Of a stretch of 38,518 nucleotides of DNA, positions 1-7,023 are shown piece after piece. The position numbers and the translations under genes were made by a program. Numbering within the stretch: position 1 is the stretch's first letter; every line of letters starts with the position of its first letter. The notes under the pieces are model-generated. The model made no database searches. It saw only the letters and a list, made by a program, of their open reading frames with translations, and was not told the origin of the DNA. The stretch covers positions 1 to 38,518 of IMG/VR virus record IMGVR_UViG_3300028393_000155; one strand, given 5' to 3'. This DNA comes from a virus.

Positions 1-270
1 TTGGAAATCCTATCCCTAGCGGTGTTCAAACACTACCCCCAAGTCAAGAAAGTTAAGGGGGGTCTACTCTTTGTGGTAGCCAGCGAGTTTATAAAAGCCG
101 ATTACGAGGCAGAAAAAGAGGGGGTCTACTGGATGCGTTGGATTGAGGATACCAATAGGCTTGAAAAAGCGATAGAATTAGATGTTTGGAATCCAAAACC
201 AAACTTCAGTTGCAGTAAATGGTGCGCTGTTAAAGACTGCGTTCATAACGGTAAATCCAATTATAGATAG
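1..270 (+). CDS. C-terminal fragment of a probable PD-(D/E)XK (RecB/Cas4-like) exonuclease
   Basis: The frame is open from the first base and ends in TAG at 268-270, so the gene begins before the window; the TTG at base 1 is probably not the start. The visible 89 residues are the tail of a protein whose last third reads WNPKPNFSC, with Cys at fragment positions 71, 75 and 80. A C-x3-C-x4-C cluster after an 'NP.F.C' stretch is typical of the C-terminus of phage RecB-like nucleases, where the cysteines can hold an Fe-S cluster. The catalytic core is outside the window, so the family call rests on this tail and on the neighbouring helicase and primase genes. An alternative is any Cys-tailed replication protein. 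The next gene starts 8 nt after this stop. Confidence 0.5.
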   Translation: MEILSLAVFKHYPQVKKVKGGLLFVVASEFIKADYEAEKEGVYWMRWIEDTNRLEKAIELDVWNPKPNFSCSKWCAVKDCVHNGKSNYR

Positions 271-277
271 GTTTAAT

Positions 278-571
278 ATGCCATATAAAAATAAAGCAGA
301 TCGTAAGTACAAGCAAGCCGCAGAGTATGAAGATACTCCCGAACAAGTCAAAAACCGAGTTGAGCGTAATAAAATTCGCCGTAAGCTACTGAAAGAAGGT
401 AAGGTTCATAAAGGTGATGGTAAAGACATATCACATAAAAAAGCTATGGACAAGGGCGGTTCAATTAAAGATGGATACAAGATTGAAAGTGCCTCTGCAA
501 ATCGTTCATTCAAACGGGATGCCAAAAAGAATTTAGTGTCAGAAGTTAGCAAACGTGAACGAAAAAAGTGA
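278..571 (+). CDS. Small HNH-like phage protein (97 aa)
   Basis: I place the start at ATG 278, giving a protein that begins MPYKNKADRK; an in-frame ATG at 182 would overlap the upstream gene by about 90 nt and adds sequence unlike the family. The protein is very basic. Its centre reads GDGKDISHKKAMDKGGS followed by SASANRSF, which resembles the core of small HNH endonucleases: H53 in the position of the central His and N75 in the position of the later Asn, with a Gly-Gly turn between. The zinc-binding Cys pairs of larger HNH enzymes are absent. Homologues of this size are common in phages. It may be a nicking or homing-type nuclease, or a DNA-binding relic; activity cannot be judged from sequence. 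Its TGA stop (569-571) lies inside a promoter-like element. Confidence 0.55.
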   Translation: MPYKNKADRKYKQAAEYEDTPEQVKNRVERNKIRRKLLKEGKVHKGDGKDISHKKAMDKGGSIKDGYKIESASANRSFKRDAKKNLVSEVSKRERKK

Positions 572-577
572 TATAAT
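569..577 (+). promoter_or_regulatory. Extended -10 promoter overlapping the HNH-like gene stop
   Basis: The bases TGATATAAT match the extended -10 consensus TGnTATAAT exactly. Extended -10 promoters can act without a good -35 box, and none is present at 16-18 nt upstream. Transcription would start near base 584 and run through a structured stretch of about 165 nt into the helicase gene. The TG of the element is part of the TGA stop of the preceding gene. Confidence 0.45.
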
Positions 578-583
578 AATTTC

Positions 584-749
584 ATGCGTGTAGGGGCAAG
601 TGCGCATAATGAACTACCCCAGTTAGGGCTTTGCTATATGTAATACCTCACGTTAGCATATAGGGGGTGAACTAACCGACTGACTCCCGTAAGGAGTCAA
701 ATAAAAAATCGAAAGACCACTTTCGAGCGATAACCCATTGGAGTTTTGA
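584..749 (+). promoter_or_regulatory. Structured 5' leader or small RNA upstream of the helicase gene
   Basis: No plausible gene fills this gap. Five pairings can be seen. P1 is GGGG 593-596 with CCCC 617-620. P2 is GTTAG 622-626 with CTAAC 672-676. P3 lies inside P2: CTATATG-TAA 634-643 pairs with TTA-CATATAG 653-663 around one bulged G. P4 is GACTCC 682-687 with GGAGTC 693-698, loop CGTAA. P5 is TCGAAAG 709-715 with CTTTCGA 720-726, loop ACCA. The CCCC at 617-620 could instead pair with GGGG at 664-667, so two folds compete. No T-run follows P4 or P5, so they are not ordinary terminators. It does not match a riboswitch or tRNA that I recognise. Confidence 0.35.
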
Positions 750-2297
750 GTGCAAATCATTGATAACAAGGCATTACTCTTGAAACTGAGAGACCCACAA
801 CGGATAACTACTGTTATTCCTAAATCAAAAGTTTTAGACTCAGGCGAAGTGTTGGTGAAGTGGGGGCTAGATGAAGCCCAAGTATTAAAGAACCTGAGTA
901 TTAAGAACGTACCATCTCCGATTGAAGCCCAGTACGAATGGACTGGCGCATACAAACCTTTTGCACATCAAAAAACAACATCAGCTTTTTTAACCATGCA
1001 CCGTAGAGCCTTTTGTTTTAACGAACAAGGCACGGGCAAAACCTCTTCCGTAATTTGGGCTGCCGACTATTTAATTAACGTCGGTGCTATCAAACGTGTG
1101 TTAGTGCTATGCCCTCTATCCATTATGCAGTCTGCTTGGGAGGGCGATTTGTTTAGATTTGCAATGCATAGAACTTGTGCTATTGCCCATAGCTACTCTA
1201 GAGACAAACGGATACAAGCAATCCAAAGTGATGCTGAGTTTGTCATTATTAACTACGATGGAGTAGAAATAATTAGGGATGAAATAGAAGCCGAAGGGTT
1301 TGATTTAATAGTTATTGACGAAGCAAATGCTTACAAAAATGTAGCTACTAAGCGTTGGAAAACTTTGAAACAACTAGTTAAACCAACCACATGGGTATGG
1401 ATGCTAACAGGAACACCAGCCGCACAATCACCGACAGATGCATACGGATTGGCAAAGATAATTAACCCTGACGGAGTACCTAAGTTTTATGGTGCGTTCA
1501 GAGACCTTGTAATGAATAAGATTACACAGTTCAAATGGATACCAAAGCCCAATGCACAAAATGTCATCCATGAAGCGCTTCAACCAGCAATACGTTTTAC
1601 CAAAGAGGAATGTTTAGATCTACCAGATATGACGTACACATTCAGAGAGACACCACTATCTACCCAGCAGTTAAAGTTTTACGAGGCAATTAAAAGAGAT
1701 ATGCTTACCGTAGCGGCTGGGGAAACCATTACAACAGTTAATGCCGCCGCTAACCTAAATAAACTATTACAGCTTTCATGCGGTGCAGTTTACTCGGATA
1801 CTGGAGAAGTCATTGCTTTTGATGCGGGCGGTAGATTGTCAGCACTCTTAGAAGTTATTGAAGAAGCCAGCCACAAAGTAATTATATTTGCACCATTCAG
1901 ACACGCAATCGAAATCATTGCAGATGAATTAAAAGCTAAGGGTATACCCGCAGAAAAGATTCATGGTGGTATTTCCGCAACAAAACGAACAGAAATATTT
2001 AATTCTTTTCAAACAGAAAAAAACCCGCAAGTCCTTGTAATACAACCTCAAGCCGCTGCACATGGAGTAACGCTTCATGCCGCTAACGTAGTGGTGTGGT
2101 GGGGTCCGATTACATCAATAGAAACATACCTCCAAGCCAATGCCCGTGTGCATCGTGCTGGTCAACGCAACCCCTGTACTGTAGTGCATTTGCAAGGCTC
2201 TCCTGTGGAGAAAAAGATTTATAAGATGTTGTCAGAGAAGGTGGACATTCATACTAGATTAATTGATCTTTATAAAAATATTATGGAAGATACTTGA
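750..2297 (+). CDS. SNF2/DEAD-like superfamily 2 DNA helicase
   Basis: This 515-aa protein has the two RecA-like lobes of a superfamily 2 helicase close to the SWI2/SNF2 type. Motif I (Walker A) is NEQGTGKTSS at residues 91-100. Motif II is DEAN at 190-193, motif III MLTGTPAAQ at about 218, and motif VI ARVHRAGQR at 465-473 with its paired arginines. A short beta-rich region of about 70 residues precedes the ATPase core, as in phage SNF2 proteins. The start is GTG 750, with GGAG at 740-743; there is no better ATG. It probably translocates on duplex DNA during replication or recombination, given the exonuclease before it and the primase-helicase after it. The gene lies behind the extended -10 promoter and structured leader, and its stop overlaps the -35 box of the next promoter. 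Confidence 0.88.
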   Translation: MQIIDNKALLLKLRDPQRITTVIPKSKVLDSGEVLVKWGLDEAQVLKNLSIKNVPSPIEAQYEWTGAYKPFAHQKTTSAFLTMHRRAFCFNEQGTGKTSSVIWAADYLINVGAIKRVLVLCPLSIMQSAWEGDLFRFAMHRTCAIAHSYSRDKRIQAIQSDAEFVIINYDGVEIIRDEIEAEGFDLIVIDEANAYKNVATKRWKTLKQLVKPTTWVWMLTGTPAAQSPTDAYGLAKIINPDGVPKFYGAFRDLVMNKITQFKWIPKPNAQNVIHEALQPAIRFTKEECLDLPDMTYTFRETPLSTQQLKFYEAIKRDMLTVAAGETITTVNAAANLNKLLQLSCGAVYSDTGEVIAFDAGGRLSALLEVIEEASHKVIIFAPFRHAIEIIADELKAKGIPAEKIHGGISATKRTEIFNSFQTEKNPQVLVIQPQAAAHGVTLHAANVVVWWGPITSIETYLQANARVHRAGQRNPCTVVHLQGSPVEKKIYKMLSEKVDIHTRLIDLYKNIMEDT

Positions 2298-2322
2298 CAT
2301 TGTATAGTAATGCCCTTATACT
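2294..2322 (+). promoter_or_regulatory. Near-consensus sigma70 promoter
   Basis: TTGACA at 2294-2299 and TATACT at 2317-2322 are separated by exactly 17 nt. The -35 box overlaps the TGA stop (2295-2297) of the helicase gene. Transcription should start near 2329 and would read the genes from 2356 to 6998 up to the terminator at 6997-7023. An inverted repeat GTATA-N10-TATAC (2302-2306, 2317-2321) and a tandem TGTAGT pair (2322-2333) overlap the -10 box and start site and could bind a regulator. This looks like a host-polymerase early promoter. Confidence 0.8.
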
Positions 2323-2355
2323 GTAGTTGTAGTTATAAAAAGAAAGGAGTGCGCA

Positions 2356-2745
2356 GTGAGTGAAGAACTAAACGCTGAAAAGCTTGTAAAGATTTACGTC
2401 AAGATTCGTGATAGACGGCGAGAGATTTACAAGGAAGATAAAGAGTTAGAAGAACAGTTGAACTTAATATCTAATGAGATTCTTGGAATATGTAAAGAGC
2501 AAGGTTCAAGTTTAATAAGAACCAAGTACGGAACTATTTCTAAACGAATCAAAAAGAACTACCATACTAGTGATTGGCATGAGTTGTTTAATTTTGTTAA
2601 AGAACATGATGCATTTGCGTTACTGCAACAACGATTACACAATGCCAATATGGAGCAGTTTTTGGAGGAGAACCCTGATCTACATCCGCCAGGGCTATAT
2701 GCGGATACAACAATGAGTGTAGTAATTACAAAAGGTAAGGAATAA
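2356..2745 (+). CDS. Conserved phage protein of unknown function (129 aa)
   Basis: The GTG start at 2356 has a strong ribosome site, AGAAAGGAG at 2341-2349, and directly follows the sigma70 promoter, so it heads a transcription unit. Residues 1-50 are charged and probably a coiled coil (RDRRREIYKEDKELEEQL). The C-terminal half is the better conserved-looking part, with SDWHELFNFVKEHDAFALL and LEENPDLHPPGLYADT; I recall similar 'HDAF..L..R....N...FLEENPDL.PPGL' proteins beside replication genes in other phages, without a known role. The layout (coiled coil plus small domain, between a helicase and a probable ssDNA-binding protein) fits a replication or recombination accessory, possibly a nuclease inhibitor, but no catalytic motif is visible. 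Confidence 0.7.
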   Translation: MSEELNAEKLVKIYVKIRDRRREIYKEDKELEEQLNLISNEILGICKEQGSSLIRTKYGTISKRIKKNYHTSDWHELFNFVKEHDAFALLQQRLHNANMEQFLEENPDLHPPGLYADTTMSVVITKGKE

Positions 2746-2747
2746 TT

Positions 2748-3617
2748 ATGAGCAATGAATTATCAGTATTAGGTAGCGGTCTTCCATCCTATCTTAAAGA
2801 AGTAGAACTCGATGCAACTACAAGAGCCCTGATGGGTAGTGGTGGTACGGGCGGAATGAAACGCATCTCCATCAAAGGTGGTGTATGGCGCATGATGGTC
2901 AACGGCAAAGAAGTTGCTAAGAACGAAGACCGTGCTATGAACGTAGTAGTGGTAGCCGCCGCACCTAAGGTATCTCGCACTTTCTATGCTGGTACATACT
3001 CTGAAGGTGGAGAAGCTAAAGCCCCTGATTGCTGGTCAGCAGACGGAGAAGTTCCTGATGCTAAAGCTACTGCCCCACAAGCTAGCCGTTGCGTAGACTG
3101 CGCACAAAATGCTAAAGGGTCAGGTCAAGGTGATTCCCGTGCTTGCCGTTTTAGCCAGCGTTTAGCGGTTGTATTGGCTAATGATTTAGAAGGCGAAGTA
3201 ATGCAGTTAACCTTGCCAGCTTCTTCTATCTTCGGTGCTGGAGAGCCAGGAAAATGGCCTTTGCAAACTTATGCCAAGATGATTGGTAGTAAGGGTGTTC
3301 CTATCACTGCGGTAGTAACTGAAATGCGTTTTGATACAGAAGCCGCTACACCTAAGATTGCTTTTAAGCCAGTGCGTGTTTTAGATTCTGACGAGCATGA
3401 GATTGTTATTACTCAGGGCAAATCCGACAAGGCTCAAAAAGCTATTACTATGACCGTGTCTGATGCTGATGGTGTAAAGCCTAAGTTGTCAGCACCTAAG
3501 GCAAAAGTTGAGGAAGAAGTAGTTGCCGAGCCAGTCAAGCGTGTGGCTAAGAAAGATGAAGCTCCTGCACCAAAGAAAGACATCTCCAAAATCCTTAGTG
3601 ATTGGGATGATGAATAA
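2748..3617 (+). CDS. Probable single-stranded DNA-binding protein with Cys4 site and acidic tail
   Basis: The 289-aa product is predicted from layout rather than clear homology. Residues 40-150 look beta-rich and contain four Cys (C95, C115, C118, C133) that could hold a zinc ion. After about residue 225 it turns into a long, low-complexity Ala/Lys/Glu/Pro linker. It ends in SKILSDWDDE, an acidic, aromatic tail like those by which T7 gp2.5 and bacterial SSB bind partner proteins. The gene starts 2 nt after the preceding stop and its TAA overlaps the next ATG (TAATG at 3615-3619), so it is translationally coupled to the HTH gene. The replication neighbourhood supports the ssDNA-binding idea. 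The alternative is a replication-linked zinc protein of unknown role. Confidence 0.55.
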   Translation: MSNELSVLGSGLPSYLKEVELDATTRALMGSGGTGGMKRISIKGGVWRMMVNGKEVAKNEDRAMNVVVVAAAPKVSRTFYAGTYSEGGEAKAPDCWSADGEVPDAKATAPQASRCVDCAQNAKGSGQGDSRACRFSQRLAVVLANDLEGEVMQLTLPASSIFGAGEPGKWPLQTYAKMIGSKGVPITAVVTEMRFDTEAATPKIAFKPVRVLDSDEHEIVITQGKSDKAQKAITMTVSDADGVKPKLSAPKAKVEEEVVAEPVKRVAKKDEAPAPKKDISKILSDWDDE

Positions 3618-3847
3618 TGCCTAAAGGATATTCGCTAGCAATGGCGGATGAGATTAAGTCCGCTGATTCTAAATTACTTGGGGTCAAGTTAGGCAAGTTT
3701 TGTTTAAGTAAGGATATACCCGTACAAGATGTTGCAGAACACTTTAAAGTTAGTAGAATGACTGTGTATGCATGGTTTAAGGGTGAATCAATCGTATCAG
3801 GCAAATACGCTGAAAAGATGACAAAACTGCTTGCAAAAGTAGGTTAA
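3617..3847 (+). CDS. Small HTH DNA-binding protein
   Basis: This 76-aa protein contains one Cro/C1- or XRE-like helix-turn-helix: residues about 33-55 read IPVQDVAEHFKVSRMTVYAW, where the second helix VSRMTVYAW is the probable recognition helix. The first 20 residues are polar and may pair with a partner subunit. The start codon overlaps the stop of the probable SSB gene. It could repress or tune its own operon; the repeats around the promoter at 2294-2333 are the obvious candidate operators. It is too short to be a full lysogeny repressor with a cleavable domain, and no integrase is seen nearby. Confidence 0.75.
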   Translation: MPKGYSLAMADEIKSADSKLLGVKLGKFCLSKDIPVQDVAEHFKVSRMTVYAWFKGESIVSGKYAEKMTKLLAKVG

Positions 3848-3946
3848 TGGTAACGAGGGGGGCTAGGTTAGCTACCGAAAAGAGTGTGTGCCGTAACACT
3901 CCTGCCCAATCCTTTAATAATAAAAAACGGTACAACAAGGACGGCT

Positions 3947-6811
3947 ATGCTTTCGAGGACAGAGTTTCTATCTTTAGTATTACCACCCCTACAAGAAGGG
4001 GAACAATATTGCAGTTGGGGCAATAGCGCAGTTGAAAAGAATTCAATTGAACAGAAGTTTGTAGGAAGTATTGAAGAACTTAGCGCTGAAGCAGACAGAT
4101 TAGTTAGTGAGAATTTTAATTCTTTCTTTGCGCTGGCAAAATTTACATCCGCAGACCAAGGTCGATATGCGACTAATGCGGTATCTTTAAAGTCTTTTTT
4201 CTTAGACGTTGATTGTGGTGAGGGTAAACCCTATACCGACATAAATGCTGGTTTAACGGCGCTTAAAAGCTTTTGTAAAAGCACGGGGCTACCTAAGCCT
4301 ATGGTGGTTAAATCAGGTCGTGGTGCGCACGTTTATTGGGTTCTAGACAAGGAAATACCTAGAGCCGAATGGAAGCCTTTTGCCGAGCGTTTAAAGCAGT
4401 TATGTGTGGAGCATGATTTTAATGCTGACTCTTCTGTAACAACAGATGCGGCTAGGATTTTGCGTGTGCCAAACACCATGCACCTTAAAGACTTCAAGAA
4501 CCCTATTCAAGTAGAAGTCCTAATGACTGCCCCAACTGTGGCATTAGACGACATAGCTGGTATCTTGACCCCTACCGAAGAGATTTTAAAAGCCCTAGAT
4601 AAGGCGGAGTTCAAGCGTCCTATGGATGCCACTACTCTAGCGCTAATGGGTAGCAGTCAGGCTAGGTTTAAGACCATAATGATGAAGTCGTTGCAAGGTG
4701 AAGGTTGCCAGCAACTAGCCAATATCTATGAGAACCAAACGGATTTAGAAGAGCCCCTTTGGAGGGCTGGATTAAGTATTGCCCAGCATTGTGTGGACAG
4801 AGAGTCGGGTATCCATAACCTATCTAAAAAGCATCCTGAGTATAACCCTGAGGAGACCGATAGAAAGGCTAATGAGACAAAAGGTCCTTATACCTGCGAG
4901 ACTTTTAAAAAGCTAAACCCCAGCGCCTGTGAAGGTTGCACTCTAAAGATTACATCTCCTATCCAATTAGGTAAAGAGATTATTAAAGCTACTGAAGAAG
5001 ACAATACGGTAATGGACATTGAGCCAATTACTAAGGAACTTAAGACATTCACAATACCTTCTTATCCGTTCCCATATTTCCGTGGTAAGGGCGGTGGTAT
5101 ATATGTGCATAGAAAGTCTAAAGAAGATGATGAGGAAGAAGATGCCCTTGTCTATCCCTATGATTTTTATGTGGTTAAGCGTATGCAAGACCCCGATCAT
5201 GGCGAAACTTTGTTGTTTAGATTACACCTACCAAAAGATGGTGTGAGAGAGTTCATTATGCCTTTAGCTACTGTGATGGCTAAAGATAGATTTAGAGACA
5301 CAATCGCTTCTCATGGGCTTGCCGTGCTAGGTAAAAAGCAAGACGAGTTAATGGGATACGTAACAAAATGGGTGGAACAATTGCAATTAACAACTGAAGC
5401 CGAAAAGGCACACAAACAATTTGGATGGATTGAAGGAGACGGGGCAATCATTATTGGCGATAGAGAAATACGTGCTACTGAGATAGCATATAGTCCGCCA
5501 TCTTCCCCAACTTTACCAATCGTTCCATTCTTTCAACCTAAAGGAGACTTCCATGTATGGAAAGATGTTATTAACTCATATGGTAGAGAAGGTATGGAGA
5601 ACCGTGCTTTTGCCTTCTTTATGGGCTTTGGGTCTTTGCTTATGCGCTTTACTAACTTGGATGGCTTCTTGCTTAATCTACTCAGTAGAGAGTCTGGAAG
5701 TGGTAAAACAACGGTTCTTCATGCAATTAACTCGATATATGGAAGACCAAAAGAACTTTTGATGTCGCCTAAAGATACATACAACTTCCGTATGCAACGC
5801 TTTGGTACTATGCAAAGTCTTTGTGCCACTATGGATGAGATTACCAATATGCCAGCAGAGCAGATGTCAAATCAGGTTTATGACATTACTTCGGGTAAAG
5901 GTAAGAACCGTATGAAACAACACGAGAATGCAGAGCGACTTAACCATTCTAAGTGGGCTTTGGGTTTAGTTACTTCTTCCAACCGATCAATCACTGACTC
6001 CTTGTTATCTATTAAGAGTTTCCCTGAGGGAGAACTAATGCGTATCTTGGAAATTCAAGTCAAAGCAGAAGAGGCGGATGCTACATGGTCTAAGCAACAC
6101 TTTGGCAAACTTATGAATAACTACGGTCATGCTATTGAGCCGTATGCCCAAGCGTTGGTAAGTCAGCTACCTATGGTTATTGAGACCATGAACAAGATGC
6201 AAGAACGTGTAGACAAGGCGGCAGACATTAAGAATACTGAGCGTTATTGGTCTGCTATGGCTACGATTGCAATTACTGGGGGTACGATTGCCCAAGCTTT
6301 AGGATTGCACGACATTCCTGTTAAGCCTGTGTTTGATTATGCTATTAACTTAATTAAGGAAACCCGTAACCGCAACAAAGAGTATATGTTTGATAACGAT
6401 GAATACTTGGGTGGATTCTTACAGCGTCACTTCCATGAGATTCTAGTTATCAATGGCAATAGAGATAGCCGCAACGGTTTAGAACACGGTCCAATCAGAG
6501 AGCCTAGAGGGGCTTTGGTGTCTCGCTATGAGCCTGATACTAAGATGCTTTATGTAGTTGTAAAAAGCTATCGTGACGACTGCTCTAAGAACTTTATGAA
6601 CTTTGAAGAGTCCCTAGCCCAATATCGTAAGAATAGTTCTTTACTGGGTACTAAGAAAAAGCGTATGACGGCTGGAACGGTGGCAAATACTCAAGCCCCT
6701 GTAAATGCCCTGTGCTTTGATACTACTAAATTAGACTTCTTTAACGAGACTGTGTTATTAAATGCTGAAGATACTGAACCTGCCCCTGCTAATCCAGTGG
6801 GAGAAGTTTAA
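3947..6811 (+). CDS. Primase-helicase fusion (AEP-like primase plus DUF927-like ATPase)
   Basis: I place the start at ATG 3947 (protein MLSRTEFLSL, 954 aa), with AAGG-ACGG just upstream; an open frame reaches back to 3884 but adds 21 atypical residues. Residues 60-185 carry the signature of an archaeo-eukaryotic primase: FFLDVD (D87, D89), SGRGAHVYW (123-131) and TDAARILRVPNT (166-177). A Cys-rich patch (CETFKKLNPSACEGC, about residue 320) may bind zinc. The C-terminal half is a DUF927-like P-loop ATPase with Walker A SGSGKTT (583-589) and Walker B ending in MDE (629-631). The protein probably both primes and unwinds DNA at the phage fork. It lies between the HTH gene and a small gene whose start overlaps its 3' end by 50 nt. 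Confidence 0.85.
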   Translation: MLSRTEFLSLVLPPLQEGEQYCSWGNSAVEKNSIEQKFVGSIEELSAEADRLVSENFNSFFALAKFTSADQGRYATNAVSLKSFFLDVDCGEGKPYTDINAGLTALKSFCKSTGLPKPMVVKSGRGAHVYWVLDKEIPRAEWKPFAERLKQLCVEHDFNADSSVTTDAARILRVPNTMHLKDFKNPIQVEVLMTAPTVALDDIAGILTPTEEILKALDKAEFKRPMDATTLALMGSSQARFKTIMMKSLQGEGCQQLANIYENQTDLEEPLWRAGLSIAQHCVDRESGIHNLSKKHPEYNPEETDRKANETKGPYTCETFKKLNPSACEGCTLKITSPIQLGKEIIKATEEDNTVMDIEPITKELKTFTIPSYPFPYFRGKGGGIYVHRKSKEDDEEEDALVYPYDFYVVKRMQDPDHGETLLFRLHLPKDGVREFIMPLATVMAKDRFRDTIASHGLAVLGKKQDELMGYVTKWVEQLQLTTEAEKAHKQFGWIEGDGAIIIGDREIRATEIAYSPPSSPTLPIVPFFQPKGDFHVWKDVINSYGREGMENRAFAFFMGFGSLLMRFTNLDGFLLNLLSRESGSGKTTVLHAINSIYGRPKELLMSPKDTYNFRMQRFGTMQSLCATMDEITNMPAEQMSNQVYDITSGKGKNRMKQHENAERLNHSKWALGLVTSSNRSITDSLLSIKSFPEGELMRILEIQVKAEEADATWSKQHFGKLMNNYGHAIEPYAQALVSQLPMVIETMNKMQERVDKAADIKNTERYWSAMATIAITGGTIAQALGLHDIPVKPVFDYAINLIKETRNRNKEYMFDNDEYLGGFLQRHFHEILVINGNRDSRNGLEHGPIREPRGALVSRYEPDTKMLYVVVKSYRDDCSKNFMNFEESLAQYRKNSSLLGTKKKRMTAGTVANTQAPVNALCFDTTKLDFFNETVLLNAEDTEPAPANPVGEV

Positions 6812-6998
6812 ACCTGGGACTTCGTTTTTTGTGCCCTGTATTGATAGGGCTTTGACCGAAAGGTTTGTTACAACAGAGGCCCGGCGTTTACAGATTAACA
6901 TCATCTGTAAACACGTTGTAGAAAAAGGCAAGTACGGGGTTAGAGTTTGGCGGACTGATGGTATACTTAAGCCGCACTCTCCTCTTACAGAGGTTTAG
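6762..6998 (+). CDS. Small protein of unknown function (78 aa), last gene of the early arm
   Basis: The only ATG in frame is at 6762, inside the 3' end of the primase gene, giving a 50-nt overlap. The motif FKPGTSFFVPCID (about 16-28) followed by a basic stretch resembles small phage proteins in which 'G.SFFVPC' lies near the N-terminus; the true start could therefore be a rarer codon closer to residue 13, but none of ATG, GTG or TTG is present there in frame. The rest is a compact alpha/beta-like sequence (FVTTEARRLQINIICKHVV). Its role is unknown. Its TAG stop (6996-6998) runs directly into the terminator stem. Confidence 0.6.
   Translation: MLKILNLPLLIQWEKFKPGTSFFVPCIDRALTERFVTTEARRLQINIICKHVVEKGKYGVRVWRTDGILKPHSPLTEV
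6981..6993 (+). other. Small hairpin just before the terminator
   Basis: CCTCT (6981-6985) and AGAGG (6989-6993) form a tight 5-bp hairpin with a TAC loop, inside the last codons of the 78-aa gene. It sits 3 nt before the terminator stem and may protect the 3' end of the early transcript. This is a weak element on its own. Confidence 0.3.
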
Positions 6999-7023
6999 CC
7001 CCTACTAGTTAGGGGCTTTTTTT
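6997..7023 (+). terminator. Rho-independent terminator of the early (+) operon
   Basis: AGCCCCTA (6997-7004) pairs perfectly with TAGGGGCT (7010-7017) around the loop CTAGT, and the stem runs into seven T residues (7017-7023). It ends the + strand transcripts. Read on the - strand the same stem is followed by AAACC, so it has no U-tract in that direction and should not stop the late operon efficiently. Confidence 0.92.

Noticed and set aside
182-277. Upstream ATG for the HNH-like protein
   Set aside because: It overlaps the previous gene by about 90 nt and adds atypical residues; ATG 278 fits size and position.
584-749. tRNA or group I intron in the gap before the helicase
   Set aside because: No cloverleaf with acceptor and T-arm (no TTC-type loop) and no intron core pairings seen; neither flanking gene is interrupted.
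3884-3946. Upstream start for the primase gene
   Set aside because: The in-frame codon is a GTG without a good ribosome site; ATG 3947 with AAGG upstream gives the expected N-terminus.
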